64,000 nucleotides of DNA from Clostridia bacterium (GCA_017481495.1 JAFUPC010000025.1:34768-98767), one strand, 5' to 3'; positions 18,587 through 27,590 are shown, numbered from the stretch's first letter. Notes: generated by a model not told the origin, from the sequence alone. Numbers and translations: made by a program.

Positions 18587-19327
18587 ATGAAGAAGATTCT
18601 TGCTCTTCTGCTCGCGTGCGTTCTCGCATTCGCGTGCGTCGGCTGCGGCGGCTCTGATGAAGGTGCTGCGGATGTCAAGTCCGAGGGTGTCATGACCTAC
18701 GCGGAATACACTGCGGCTGCGCTCGATACCCAGGTCGTCATCGAGGCATATGTTCAGGCAAAGCAGTCCTGGTGGGAAAATCAGGCAACTGTCTACGCAC
18801 AGGACAAGGACGGCGCATACTTCCTCTACAACATGGCTTGCTCTGAGGAGGATTATGCAAAGCTGACCCCCGGCACCAAGATCAAGGTTACCGGCTACAA
18901 GGCTGAATGGTCCGGTGAAGTTGAGATCATCGACGCGACCTTTGAAATTCAGGAAGGCAGCTACATCGCAGAAGCACTCGATGTTACCGCACTGCTTGGC
19001 ACCGATGAGCTCATCAAGCACCAGAACGAATTCGTTTCGTTCAAGGGTCTGACCATCGAAGCCATTACCGATGCAGACGGTGTCGAACACGACTTCCTCT
19101 ATAACTGGGACGGTTCCGGTGAAGACGGTAGCGACCTGTACTTCAACGTTTCCGTCAACGGCGCAACCTACCAGTTTACCGTCGAATCCTATCTCTGCGG
19201 CGCAGGCACCGAAGTTTATGAGGCTGTCAAGGCACTCAAGGTCGGCGACAAGATCGACGCAGAAGGCTTCCTGTACTGGTATGAGGGTGTCAACCCCCAC
19301 ATCACCAAGGTTACTGCCGCACAGTAA
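18587..19327 (+). CDS. Lipoprotein with two OB-fold-like domains, function unknown
   Basis: The 246-aa product has a clear lipoprotein signal (MKKILALLLACVLAFAC then VGC, lipid Cys near residue 20). Two beta-barrel, OB-fold-like segments follow (VVIEAYVQAKQSW to VTGYKAEWSGEVEI, and FVSFKGLTIEAI to VGDKIDAEGFLYWY). These 'tYAEYTAAALDT...VTGY' proteins occur at the surface of gut Clostridia and may bind a ligand, but no enzyme motif is visible. AAAGGAG precedes the ATG. The gene has its own promoter and terminator. Codon use is strongly biased, hinting at high expression. Confidence 0.8.
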   Translation: MKKILALLLACVLAFACVGCGGSDEGAADVKSEGVMTYAEYTAAALDTQVVIEAYVQAKQSWWENQATVYAQDKDGAYFLYNMACSEEDYAKLTPGTKIKVTGYKAEWSGEVEIIDATFEIQEGSYIAEALDVTALLGTDELIKHQNEFVSFKGLTIEAITDADGVEHDFLYNWDGSGEDGSDLYFNVSVNGATYQFTVESYLCGAGTEVYEAVKALKVGDKIDAEGFLYWYEGVNPHITKVTAAQ

Positions 19328-19342
19328 CCGATTCCGGTCAGA

Positions 19343-19372
19343 CATCTGATTTTTATCAGGCATCTGATTTTT
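19343..19372. repeat. Short direct repeat of CATCTGATTTTT
   Basis: The 12-mer CATCTGATTTTT occurs twice (starting 19343 and 19361), one period of 18 bp apart, just after the lipoprotein stop. An operator for the nearby AraC-type regulator is possible, but it lies over 100 bp from any promoter. Confidence 0.5.
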
Positions 19373-19380
19373 GAATGGCC

Positions 19381-19424
19381 AAAGACCGCTTCCGGCATGG
19401 GGGCGGTTTTTTTTCGGTCTTTTT
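19381..19424 (+). terminator. Intrinsic terminator with nested stem
   Basis: The inner stem ACCGC/GCGGT is followed by T8, and an outer stem AAAGACCG/CGGTCTTT closes around it. It separates the lipoprotein gene from the AraC gene. Confidence 0.8.
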
Positions 19425-19477
19425 GAGAAAATTCGTGGAGAAATTGTCCGGATTTTCGTATTTTTAGGGTTTCCCGC

Positions 19478-19506
19478 TTGCCAAAACCGGAAAAATATAG
19501 TATAAT
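19478..19506 (+). promoter_or_regulatory. SigA-type promoter of the AraC-family regulator
   Basis: TTGCCA, a 17-bp spacer, TATAAT. It lies 38 bp before the start codon. Confidence 0.75.
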
Positions 19507-19544
19507 GGTTATACAGAATCCATGGGAAGAAAGGAGATGCGGAC

Positions 19545-20300
19545 ATGATACACACAGAGGTCGCATTTCTGCACGGCGCGGGAGCCGTCCGACCGGCGCC
19601 GGACCCATGGCCGATTACAGATACCAAGGAAACCTGCCGCATCTATTATATCCACGAGGGACACGCGACCTTTCAGCCGCAGGGCGCACAGGTGGTGCTC
19701 TCGCCCGGATACTTTTATTTCTTTCCGCCGAATCTGCCGTTTTCCATTGAAAACGATGTCAGTCACCCGCTTGTCCATACCTATTTCGATTTTATCATGA
19801 AACCGCCCATCATCCTTGACCGCTGTATTGCCGTCGATACCGCAGAGCACCCTGCCCTGCACCGCCTGATTGATGCGGCGGTGGAACTTCTGCGGCAGTC
19901 CGATGCCCCGCGTTATGCCGATGCCCTGTTATCCTGCATCAACACGATGCTCGCCGTATTCACCGCCATTCGGGACGATCTGCAATATGTCAGCGATCCG
20001 GCGATCCTTGCGGCGCTTGACCTCATTCACTCCCATTATTCCGACGGCATCGGTACACAGGACATTGCGCGGGTTCTCGGATACCAGGAGGACTATTTCA
20101 TAAGCAAATTCAAAGCGGTGATGAAGATCACGCCGTATGCTTATATCAAATCCATCCGCCTGCACGAAGCACGGCGTCTCCGTACCCTAGGTATGCGGTA
20201 TGAAGAAATTGCCGCGCAGGTGGGATATGCGGATGCGTCGAGTCTCTGTCACGCGATGAAGAAACTGGCGGCGACGGAAAACCACGGTTTTGAACAATAA
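19545..20300 (+). CDS. AraC-family transcriptional regulator
   Basis: The 251-aa regulator has an N-terminal cupin-like sugar-sensing half (CRIYYIHEGHATF, LSPGYFYFFPPNLPF). The C-terminal pair of helix-turn-helices (about residues 155-245) includes IGTQDIARVLGYQEDYFISKFK and YEEIAAQVGYADASSLCHAMKK. It probably activates the fucosidase/GH28 genes that follow, or the ABC operon before it, on sensing an imported sugar. AAAGGAG precedes the ATG. Confidence 0.88.
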   Translation: MIHTEVAFLHGAGAVRPAPDPWPITDTKETCRIYYIHEGHATFQPQGAQVVLSPGYFYFFPPNLPFSIENDVSHPLVHTYFDFIMKPPIILDRCIAVDTAEHPALHRLIDAAVELLRQSDAPRYADALLSCINTMLAVFTAIRDDLQYVSDPAILAALDLIHSHYSDGIGTQDIARVLGYQEDYFISKFKAVMKITPYAYIKSIRLHEARRLRTLGMRYEEIAAQVGYADASSLCHAMKKLAATENHGFEQ

Positions 20301-20317
20301 GACTCGGGTTTTGCACA

Positions 20318-20346
20318 TTGAAAAAACAGGGGATTCCGATTATAAT
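20318..20346 (+). promoter_or_regulatory. SigA-type promoter of the GH29-GH28 pair
   Basis: TTGAAA, a 17-bp spacer, TATAAT. It lies just downstream of the AraC gene, where such a regulator could act. Confidence 0.7.
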
Positions 20347-20393
20347 TATAACAATGACAACCATACAGAACAACGGAAAGGAACAATCTCTTT

Positions 20394-21362
20394 ATGGACA
20401 ACAAAACCTGGTTCAAAAACGCAAAATACGGCATGATGATCCACTGGGGTCTCTATTCCCTGCCCGCAGGCGAGTGGAGGGGCGAACGGATGGAATACAT
20501 CGGTGAATGGCTGCAATCCCGGTTCCGCATTCCGAATGCGGAATACGGACAGCTGGCGCGCATTTTCAACCCGATCCTGTTCAACGCAGAGGAATGGGTG
20601 CGTCTTGCCAAGGATGCCGGAATGGAGTATCTCGTTTTCACATCAAAGCATCACGAGGGTTTTGCGATGTTTCACTCGGAATACGACAGCTTCAACATCG
20701 TGGACGGCAGTCCCTTCGGACGGGATGTTCTGGCGGAACTGGCGGAAGCGTGTTACAAGCACGGTCTGAAGCTCGGACTGTACTATTCACAGGATCTGGA
20801 CTGGCACGAACCCAACGGCGGCGGCTACACCCGCGGACACACCAACCACGGCCCGGACGGCATCAACATGAGCTGGACGAACGACTGGGATTTCCCGGAC
20901 AACGAACACAAGAACTTCACGCAGTGCTTTGAATCGAAGATCAAGACGCAGGTCAGGGAGATTCTGACGAAATACGGCGATCTGTGCCTCATCTGGTTCG
21001 ACACGCCCTGCACCCTGTCCTCGGAGCAAAGCGATGAGCTGTACCGGATGGTCAAGACCTATCAGCCCGACTGTCTTGTCAACTCCCGCATCGGCAACGG
21101 CCGCGGCGACTATGCTTCTGCCGGCGACAACGAGATTCCGGACGACAACAAGGGCACGATGCTCTTTGAAACGCCCGCGACCCTCAACGACACCTGGGGC
21201 TACAAATCCTTTGACAACAACTGGAAATCCCCGGAAAAGGTGCGCCAGATCAAGGAACACCTGAATGCCCGCGGCATCAACTACCTGTTGAACGTCGGCC
21301 CCGATTATCTCGGACGCATTCCCGCACCCGCCGCAGACATCCTTCGTAAAGTCAATCAGTGA
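20394..21362 (+). CDS. GH29 alpha-L-fucosidase
   Basis: The 322-aa enzyme should release alpha-linked L-fucose from oligosaccharides. The GH29 catalytic domain fills nearly the whole protein: WFKNAKYGMMIHWG at the N-terminus, TSKHHEGFAMF (His-His-Glu-Gly at 86-89) and the nucleophile Asp in LIWFDTP (Asp203). It is shorter than many GH29 enzymes because the C-terminal beta-sandwich is absent. No signal peptide is seen, so it probably works inside the cell on imported sugar. AAAGGAA precedes the ATG. It is 27 bp upstream of the GH28-like gene, apparently in one transcript. Confidence 0.92.
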   Translation: MDNKTWFKNAKYGMMIHWGLYSLPAGEWRGERMEYIGEWLQSRFRIPNAEYGQLARIFNPILFNAEEWVRLAKDAGMEYLVFTSKHHEGFAMFHSEYDSFNIVDGSPFGRDVLAELAEACYKHGLKLGLYYSQDLDWHEPNGGGYTRGHTNHGPDGINMSWTNDWDFPDNEHKNFTQCFESKIKTQVREILTKYGDLCLIWFDTPCTLSSEQSDELYRMVKTYQPDCLVNSRIGNGRGDYASAGDNEIPDDNKGTMLFETPATLNDTWGYKSFDNNWKSPEKVRQIKEHLNARGINYLLNVGPDYLGRIPAPAADILRKVNQ

Positions 21363-21389
21363 TTCCCAATCCCGGAAAGGAATTTTCTC

Positions 21390-22556
21390 ATGAATATTTA
21401 TATTCTGACCGATCACGGCGTCAAAGCCGATGTCGATTATCTTCAGACCAAAGAAATCCAAAACGTGTTTGACCTGTGCCGGGAGCACGGTGGTAAAGTC
21501 GTTTTTCCGCGCGGAACGTATCAGGCCGCCAGCCTGCGGATGTGGTCGGACATGACGCTGTATTTTGAAAGCGGTTCTCGTCTGCTCGGCAGCGAGGAAT
21601 GCACCGATTACGAGGTTTACGATGTCCCCGACGGCGTGGAGCTTCGCACGGATATGGAAATGATCACGCAGTATTACGGAACGCCGTGGAAAGAATACCG
21701 CCGCGCGATGATCTCCGCTTACGGTGAGAAAAACATCAGCATCATCGGTGAGGAGGATTCTTTCATCGACGGCAGAAACTGCTACGACCCGGACGGCGAG
21801 GAGGGCTACCGCGGCCCGCACGGCATTTTCATCACCAACTGCGAAAATGTTGTTCTGCACGGCTACACCGTCGGCCATTCCGGCAACTTCATGCATCAGC
21901 TTGACAACTGCAAAAACACGAAGATGACGAACGTCACCTGTCTCGGCGGTTCGGACGGCATTCACCTGCACTGCTGTGAGGATACGCTGATCGAGGACTG
22001 CGTGTTCCACACCGGCGACGACTGCATCGCGGGTATCAACGTCCGGAATCTCCATGTCAACCGCTGTGAGCTGAACACGTCCTGCAACCTGTTCCGCATG
22101 GGCGGCGTCCATATTCTCGTTGAAAACTGCCGGATGTGGGGCCCCGGTATTTATCCGCACCGCATGACGATTGTCAAGAGCCGCGATGAGATCCTGCCGC
22201 AGGAGGCGGGACGGCACAACATGATCACGCTCGTGGACTATTTCGCAAGCTCCAATTATCCAGATGAAGCATCCCGCGACTTTGTGTTCCGCAACGTCAC
22301 CATCGAAAACCTGGAGCATCTGCTCTGGTATCACGCCGATGAAGGCCCGCTGCAGACCGGCACGCATCTCGCCGAAATGACGCTGGAAAACGTCACCCTG
22401 ACGGGTCTGAACTACCCGTCCCCCGTTAAGGCATCCACCGAGGAGCCGTTTACGCTGATCCTCAAAAACGTGCAGTATTCGTTCCGCGAGAAAGCCCTTG
22501 CTACCGGCGGCCTGACCGACGGAACCGACCTTAACACCAAGGTCATTGTGCTGTAA
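21390..22556 (+). CDS. GH28-like right-handed beta-helix hydrolase
   Basis: The 388-aa protein has the repeated strand-turn pattern of a right-handed parallel beta-helix (NVVLHGYTV, NTKMTNVTC, DTLIEDCVF, VTIENLEHL). Asp-rich motifs resemble the GH28 active site: GGSDGIHLH (Asp189) and HTGDDCIAG (Asp210-211). GH28 enzymes hydrolyse polygalacturonan or rhamnogalacturonan; that activity is likely but not certain. There is no signal peptide, so it probably acts on internalised oligosaccharides. AAAGGAA precedes the ATG, and a hairpin terminator follows. Confidence 0.82.
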   Translation: MNIYILTDHGVKADVDYLQTKEIQNVFDLCREHGGKVVFPRGTYQAASLRMWSDMTLYFESGSRLLGSEECTDYEVYDVPDGVELRTDMEMITQYYGTPWKEYRRAMISAYGEKNISIIGEEDSFIDGRNCYDPDGEEGYRGPHGIFITNCENVVLHGYTVGHSGNFMHQLDNCKNTKMTNVTCLGGSDGIHLHCCEDTLIEDCVFHTGDDCIAGINVRNLHVNRCELNTSCNLFRMGGVHILVENCRMWGPGIYPHRMTIVKSRDEILPQEAGRHNMITLVDYFASSNYPDEASRDFVFRNVTIENLEHLLWYHADEGPLQTGTHLAEMTLENVTLTGLNYPSPVKASTEEPFTLILKNVQYSFREKALATGGLTDGTDLNTKVIVL

Positions 22557-22568
22557 TTTTATAAAATG

Positions 22569-22610
22569 AAATCCCGACGCGCGGCAGAAAACCGTGTGAC
22601 GGGATTTTTA
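22569..22610 (+). terminator. Intrinsic terminator after the GH29-GH28 pair
   Basis: AAATCCCG (22569-22576) pairs with CGGGATTT (22600-22607), followed by more Ts. The loop can itself fold (CGCGCGG/CCGTGTG). Confidence 0.75.
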
Positions 22611-22626
22611 TTACCTGTTTATAAAT

Positions 22627-23007
22627 TCAGCCAACGATACATTGAACCGCCAGCGCAACAAGATGCAGAATAACCGACAGATACAGCGGTCGCTTTTTCC
22701 CACCCGGAATCCACACACCGGCCGTTTTCACCTGTTTCAGATACCGGAGATCCCAGATCCACGAAATCAGCCACAAAATCGCCACGCAGAACGCCCGGAA
22801 AAAGGCGCCGTAAAACATGGCATAAGTAAATGCAGGCCCTTCTTGGATATAGATGATCATGGAATCATCCGAAAACAGGTCACCATTGATGAAACCGTGC
22901 AGTAATGCCACGAAAGAGAGTACGACAAAAACCGCGCAAATAAGACAACCAAAGATTGCGAGTGCTTTCCATAAAGCGTACAGAAATTTTGATAAAGTCT
23001 GTTTCAT
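22627..23007 (-). CDS. Small membrane protein, function unknown
   Basis: The 126-aa product has three clear hydrophobic helices (about residues 13-37, 57-85 and 105-125), with a short acidic external loop (NGDLFSDDSM) between the first two. I do not recognise the family. GGAG precedes the ATG. It lies downstream of the arg operon on the same strand, separated by about 230 bp of repeats and spacer. Confidence 0.65.
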   Translation of the reverse strand: MKQTLSKFLYALWKALAIFGCLICAVFVVLSFVALLHGFINGDLFSDDSMIIYIQEGPAFTYAMFYGAFFRAFCVAILWLISWIWDLRYLKQVKTAGVWIPGGKKRPLYLSVILHLVALAVQCIVG

Positions 23008-23174
23008 AATGTCTTCTCCGTTTTTATATGCTGTTTATAATCAGGTTTCTGAAAATCTGCAATCTTTTTTGTAGCAAAACAGATGCCGCTTTCATCTCCT
23101 TTGAAGCCCCAAACGGCACCTTCAATATTAAATGCTATTTATGATTATGCACCTGCACACGTATGCTTCTGCGC

Positions 23175-23248
23175 ATTTATGCGCGTGCGTATTTATACGC
23201 GTGCGTATTTATACGTGTGCGTACTTATACACATTTATGCGCGTTCGC
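23175..23248. repeat. 16-bp tandem repeat at the 3' end of argD
   Basis: Units of ATTTATgCGCGTGCGT are stacked at 23175-23190, 23191-23206 and 23207-23222, then a partial unit (23223-23232) and a diverged copy (23233-23248). The last copy contains the argD stop codon and the final Glu-Arg-Ala codons, so the array begins inside the gene and runs into its 3' untranslated region. Upstream sequence (23146-23174) is a degenerate continuation. Confidence 0.85.
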
Positions 23249-24401
23249 ACGCCGCCATCAGCACGGCGATCGCCTTTTCCAGCAGTTCCATGGGAATGTT
23301 CAGTGCCGGAAGCAGACGCACCTTGTCCTTAGCCGTCAGGCAGAGAACACCGTGCTCCATGCAGTATGCAAGCACTTCACCGGCAGGCTTTGTCGTTTTG
23401 ATGCCAATCATCAGACCCATACCGGTGACACTTTCGACACCGGGTGCTCGGGACAGTGTCTCAAACACATAGGCGCTCTTCCGTCTGACATCCGCAAGCA
23501 ATTCGTCGTTAAGGCGGTCGATGACTGTCTGAGCACCCGCACAGCAGACGGGATTGCCGCCGTAGGTGGAGCCGTGGTCGCCGTAGCCGAGAACCGCTTC
23601 GACCTTTTCTGCCATCAATGCCGCACCGAGCGGCAGTCCGCCGCCAAGTCCCTTTGCCGTTGTCACGACGTCCGGCTGAATGCCGTAATTCATATAGGCA
23701 TACAGCGCACCGCTTCTGCCGTTGCCGGTCTGCACTTCGTCGACGATCACAATGATGTCGTGGGCGTGGGCGTATTCATAAAGACCCTTTACAAATTCTG
23801 AATCCAGCGCATTGACGCCGCCCTCACCCTGCACCATCTCGATCATGATGGCGGCAAGCTTGTTCTGCTCCGCCGTTTTGATCAGTGCATCCAGGTCATT
23901 TGCCGGGGTGTGGACAAACCCGGGGGTCAGCGGCTGGAACAGTTCGTGAAAATGATCCTGCCCTGTTGCCGCAAGGGTCGTCAGCGTTCTGCCGTGGAAG
24001 CTGTTGAGAAGTGTCATGATGGTGTAATACTCCGCACCTTTATGCTCCGCCGCATACTTTCTTGCGACCTTGATGGCACATTCATTCGCTTCCGCGCCGG
24101 AATTGGCAAAGAAGACCTTCTTCATGCCGGTGCGCTCACAGAGCGTTTTTGCCAGTTTTGCACAGGGTTCCGTGTAGTACAGATTCGACATATGCTGGAC
24201 TTTCCCGAGCTGCTCTGTGACCGCGGCAGTCCAGACATCGTCCGCAATGCCGAAGCTGTTGACCGCAATGCCGGAACCCATGTCGATGTAATCTTTTCCC
24301 GTTTCGTCATACACAAGCGAACCCTTGCCGGAAACAATTTCCACCGGGAAGCGCTTGTAGGTATTTGCCACATATTCTTTGTCTATCTGTTTGGTATCCA
24401 T
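23235..24401 (-). CDS. argD: Acetylornithine aminotransferase
   Basis: The 388-aa PLP enzyme converts N-acetylglutamate semialdehyde to N-acetylornithine in arginine synthesis (and can work in lysine synthesis). Class III aminotransferase features are intact: YIDMGSGIAVNSFG, FFANSGAEANECAIK, the VDEVQTGNGRSG Asp and the PLP Lys in TTAKGLGGGLPLGA. Length is normal. It is the last gene of the leftward argCJBD operon, 11 bp after argB, with AAAGGAA before the ATG. Its stop codon lies in a 16-bp tandem repeat. Confidence 0.93.
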   Translation of the reverse strand: MDTKQIDKEYVANTYKRFPVEIVSGKGSLVYDETGKDYIDMGSGIAVNSFGIADDVWTAAVTEQLGKVQHMSNLYYTEPCAKLAKTLCERTGMKKVFFANSGAEANECAIKVARKYAAEHKGAEYYTIMTLLNSFHGRTLTTLAATGQDHFHELFQPLTPGFVHTPANDLDALIKTAEQNKLAAIMIEMVQGEGGVNALDSEFVKGLYEYAHAHDIIVIVDEVQTGNGRSGALYAYMNYGIQPDVVTTAKGLGGGLPLGAALMAEKVEAVLGYGDHGSTYGGNPVCCAGAQTVIDRLNDELLADVRRKSAYVFETLSRAPGVESVTGMGLMIGIKTTKPAGEVLAYCMEHGVLCLTAKDKVRLLPALNIPMELLEKAIAVLMAACERA

Positions 24402-24412
24402 GATGTTTTCCT

Positions 24413-25282
24413 TTATTCTTCGTCTGCCATAACTTCCGTGCCTGCACCCTCGTCGGTGAGCAATTCCATCAAAATGGAATGCGGTACGCGGCCGTCCATG
24501 ATGGTGACCTTCCGCACGCCCTTTTCGATCGCCTCAATACAGCAATCCACTTTCGGGATCATGCCGCCGGAAATGACACCTTCCTCATACAGCTTCTTTG
24601 CGCCGCTGACGGTCATTGCCGGAATCAGCGTGGTCGGGTCATCCTTGTCGCGCAGAATGCCGGCGATGTCGGTCATCATGATCAGTCGCTCTGCATTCAT
24701 TGCACCTGCAACATACGCCGCTGCAGTATCGCCATTGATATTGTAAGTATTGCCGTCTTCATCACAGCCGACCGTGGAAATGACTGGGATATAGCCTTTT
24801 TCAAGCAGGTCCGTGACCGGTGCAATATTGATATTGGTAATCTTTCCGACATAGCCGAGACGTTCGTCCTTCATCTTCGCTTCAATCAGACGACCGTCCA
24901 TGCCGGAAATGCCGATGGCTTTACCGCCCTGCTTTTCCAGAAGATTGACGAGTGTTTTGTTGACCTTGCCCGCAAGAACCATCTGCACGATATCGACGGT
25001 TTCCTTGTCCGTGACACGCAGACCGTCCACAAATTCCGGCTTCTTGCCGAGTTTTCCCATAATATCGGAAATTTCTGGGCCGCCGCCGTGAACCAGCACG
25101 ACCTTGACACCGATGAGCCACAGAAGTACAATATCCTCCATGACCTGCTGTTTCAGCTGTTCGTTGATCATCGCATTGCCGCCGTACTTGATGACGACGA
25201 TCTTGCCGTTGTACCGCTTGATGTACGGAAGCGCCTGTGTCAGCACCTCTGCGCGCTGTGCGTTGGAATAGTTGTTTTCCAT
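24413..25282 (-). CDS. argB: Acetylglutamate kinase
   Basis: The 289-aa enzyme phosphorylates N-acetylglutamate. Amino-acid-kinase motifs KYGGNAM (near residue 29), VLVHGGGPEI and the C-terminal GMIPKVDCCIEAI are present. The N-terminal helix of about 20 residues (NNYSNAQRAEVLTQAL) is typical of the arginine-inhibited hexameric form, so feedback control by arginine is likely. The ATG at 25282 follows GGAGG by 10 bp; a longer reading would run into argJ. It is the third gene of the operon. Confidence 0.93.
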   Translation of the reverse strand: MENNYSNAQRAEVLTQALPYIKRYNGKIVVIKYGGNAMINEQLKQQVMEDIVLLWLIGVKVVLVHGGGPEISDIMGKLGKKPEFVDGLRVTDKETVDIVQMVLAGKVNKTLVNLLEKQGGKAIGISGMDGRLIEAKMKDERLGYVGKITNINIAPVTDLLEKGYIPVISTVGCDEDGNTYNINGDTAAAYVAGAMNAERLIMMTDIAGILRDKDDPTTLIPAMTVSGAKKLYEEGVISGGMIPKVDCCIEAIEKGVRKVTIMDGRVPHSILMELLTDEGAGTEVMADEE

Positions 25283-25310
25283 GCTGTTCGTTCCTCCAAA
25301 GTCCCGGTAA

Positions 25311-26534
25311 TCAGGTTCTGTAATCGCCGTTGATCTTGACATAATCGTAGGTCAGATCGCATCCCCATGCAGATGCGCTGTAATCACCGTTCCCGACGGA
25401 AATGAGAATCTCGATTTCCTTTTCGAGCAGAATTTCCTTTGCAATTTCCTCCGAGAACGGAATCCCCGCGCCGTTTTCACAGACGGAAATCGTTCCTTTC
25501 GCGGAACGGAACGCGACATCGACTTTCGTAACATCAACATCCGCGCCGGAATAGCCGATGGCACAGAGAACCCGTCCCCAGTTGGCATCCGCGCCGAACA
25601 TTGCCGCTTTCAGAAGACTGGAACAGATGACGCTCTTTGCAACTGTCTTTGCGGTCTTCTCGCAGTTCGCGCCCGTGACTGTGCATTCCAGAAGCTTGGT
25701 CGCGCCTTCCCCGTCACCTGCAATCATTCTGCACAGCTGTACCGTGACGGAGTTGAGTGCCTTTGCAAATTCTCTGTAAGCTTCCCCGTCTTCCGTGATT
25801 TCCCGGTTTCCTGCCATGCCGTTTGCCAGAATGGCGACCATGTCGTTGGTCGAGGTGTCACCGTCGATGGAGACCATGTTGAAAGTGTTTCGGATGTCGC
25901 CGGAAAGGGCTTTTTTGAGCATTTCCGCGGAGATCGCACAGTCGGTCGTGAGGAACACAAGCATGGTTGCCATGTTCGGATGAATCATGCCGCTCCCCTT
26001 GGCAATGCCGCCGAGTCTGCATTCCTTTCCGTCCACGGTAAAGGAAACCGCGACTTCCTTTGCGACGGTGTCGGTCGTCATGATGGCTTCCGCCGCATTT
26101 GCGCCGCCGACGGATTCTGCGGTCAGCTCCGCTTTCAGCTGCGGAAGACCGTTTTTGATCGGCGTGACGTCAAGCGGCTGACCGATGACGCCGGTGGATG
26201 CGACGATGACGTCCTCCGCGCGGATGCCGAGCGTTTCTGCGGTCAGTGCCGCCATTTTTTCCGCAACTTCAATGCCGTCCGCATTGCAGGTGTTTGCGTT
26301 GCCGCTGTTGCAGATGACCGCCTGCGCGATACCGTTTGCGATATGGTTCTTTGTGACCGTCAGCGGAGCGCCCTTGACGAGGTTGGTTGTGTAGACCGCC
26401 GCCGCGGATGCGGGAACGTCGGAGCAGATGAGCGCAACATCACGCTTGGTGCGGTTTTTCCGGATGCCGCAGTGAACGCCGGATGCTTTATAGCCTTTTG
26501 CGGCAATGACACCGCCGTTGATATACTGGATCAT
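25311..26534 (-). CDS. argJ: Bifunctional ornithine acetyltransferase/N-acetylglutamate synthase
   Basis: The 407-aa ArgJ recycles the acetyl group from acetylornithine to glutamate. The self-cleavage site lies in KGSGMIHPNMATML, where the Thr becomes the nucleophile of the beta chain. The YTTNLVKGAPL and CNSGNANTCN segments are typical. Presence of ArgJ indicates the cyclic arginine pathway. The gene is 22 bp after argC with AAAGGAA before its ATG. Confidence 0.94.
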   Translation of the reverse strand: MIQYINGGVIAAKGYKASGVHCGIRKNRTKRDVALICSDVPASAAAVYTTNLVKGAPLTVTKNHIANGIAQAVICNSGNANTCNADGIEVAEKMAALTAETLGIRAEDVIVASTGVIGQPLDVTPIKNGLPQLKAELTAESVGGANAAEAIMTTDTVAKEVAVSFTVDGKECRLGGIAKGSGMIHPNMATMLVFLTTDCAISAEMLKKALSGDIRNTFNMVSIDGDTSTNDMVAILANGMAGNREITEDGEAYREFAKALNSVTVQLCRMIAGDGEGATKLLECTVTGANCEKTAKTVAKSVICSSLLKAAMFGADANWGRVLCAIGYSGADVDVTKVDVAFRSAKGTISVCENGAGIPFSEEIAKEILLEKEIEILISVGNGDYSASAWGCDLTYDYVKINGDYRT

Positions 26535-26556
26535 GTTGATGATATTCCTTTCACAT

Positions 26557-27489
26557 TTAACCGGTTACAAGACCGGTGGTCTCGTCCGCGCCCATGCGGA
26601 TGTTCATATTCTGGATTGCCGCACCGGATGCCCCTTTTCCGAGATTGTCGTATCTCGCGCAGAGCAGAATGCGGTCTCCATTGCCGAAAACGGAAATCTC
26701 CATATCGTCCCGTCCGCTGAATGCTGCGGCCGAGAGGAACCCGCCTTCGTCGGCACCGTCCCGGTATCGGACAAGCCCGGTCTCATACGCTGCACGGTAG
26801 ATGTCCCGTACATGGTCTATGTTACCCGCAAGCTGTTCCTTTGCCAGCGTGACCGTCACTTCCATACCGGAATAGAAATCCGCGACGATCGGGCAGAACA
26901 GCGGCAGACATTCGATTCCCGTCATGGCTTTCATTTCTTTGAGATGCTTGTGCTGCTGTGTCAGACCGTACTGTCTCGGTGCGGACAACAAGGGGTCGCG
27001 GTCAGGGGCTTCATATGCCGCGATCATGCTTTTGCCGCCGCCAGAATACCCGGTTAAGGAGAAGCAGGACAGCATTTCGTCTTTTTGAATGAGTCCCGTT
27101 TTCACCAGCGGTGCGATGAGTGCAATGAAGCCGGATGCGTGACAGCCGGGATTTGCAATGCGGTTCGCAGATGCGATCTGTTCTCTCAAGCCGTCAAGCT
27201 CCGCAAAGCCGTACACCCAGCCCGCGTCCTGTGCGCATCGGTGCGCTGTGGAGGTGTCGATGATGCAGGTATCCGCATCCCCTGCAAGCGCCACCGCTTC
27301 CACTGCCGCCGCATCGGGCAGGCAAAGGAATGCGATATCCGCGCGGTGCAGGGCATCCGCTCTTGCCGTGGGGTCTTTTCTTGTTTCATCGGGCAAAATC
27401 AGGAGGGAGATGTCCCGCCGTTCCGCCAGTCTTTCCCGGATCCGCAGACCGGTCGTTCCGGCACTGCCGTCAATAAATACGCTTGTCAT
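26557..27489 (-). CDS. argC: N-acetyl-gamma-glutamyl-phosphate reductase, short (type 2) form
   Basis: The 310-aa enzyme reduces acetylglutamyl phosphate with NADPH. The N-terminal VFIDGSAGTTGLRIRERL is the nucleotide-binding loop of the short AGPR type, and the catalytic Cys is in NPGCHASGF. It is about 30 residues shorter than the common type 1 ArgC. The ATG at 27489 is used because an upstream reading would cross the promoter; GGAG lies 12 bp before it. It is the first gene of argCJBD. argF, argG and argH are not in this window. Confidence 0.9.
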   Translation of the reverse strand: MTSVFIDGSAGTTGLRIRERLAERRDISLLILPDETRKDPTARADALHRADIAFLCLPDAAAVEAVALAGDADTCIIDTSTAHRCAQDAGWVYGFAELDGLREQIASANRIANPGCHASGFIALIAPLVKTGLIQKDEMLSCFSLTGYSGGGKSMIAAYEAPDRDPLLSAPRQYGLTQQHKHLKEMKAMTGIECLPLFCPIVADFYSGMEVTVTLAKEQLAGNIDHVRDIYRAAYETGLVRYRDGADEGGFLSAAAFSGRDDMEISVFGNGDRILLCARYDNLGKGASGAAIQNMNIRMGADETTGLVTG

Positions 27490-27561
27490 TTCTGATGATA
27501 ACTCCGTGTTCTGTCTGTTGGGGATTTCATTAAAATGGAAATTTTCATAAAGTATGCGTAT

Positions 27562-27590
27562 ATTATACACGATATTCCCGGATTTGTCAA
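27562..27590 (-). promoter_or_regulatory. SigA promoter of argCJBD
   Basis: Minus strand: TTGACA, a 17-bp spacer ending GTG, TATAAT. Both hexamers match the consensus perfectly. The transcript starts about 65 nt before argC. Confidence 0.88.

Noticed and set aside
20787..22367. Very long antisense reading frame (526 codons) opposite the GH29 and GH28 genes; similar ones occur at 33681-35177, 35650-37197 and 59467-61479
   Set aside because: They mirror real genes with strong codon bias and GC-rich third positions. None has a domain, start signal or promoter.
23175..23248. Repeat array considered as CRISPR
   Set aside because: Units are contiguous, 16 bp, and have no unique spacers.
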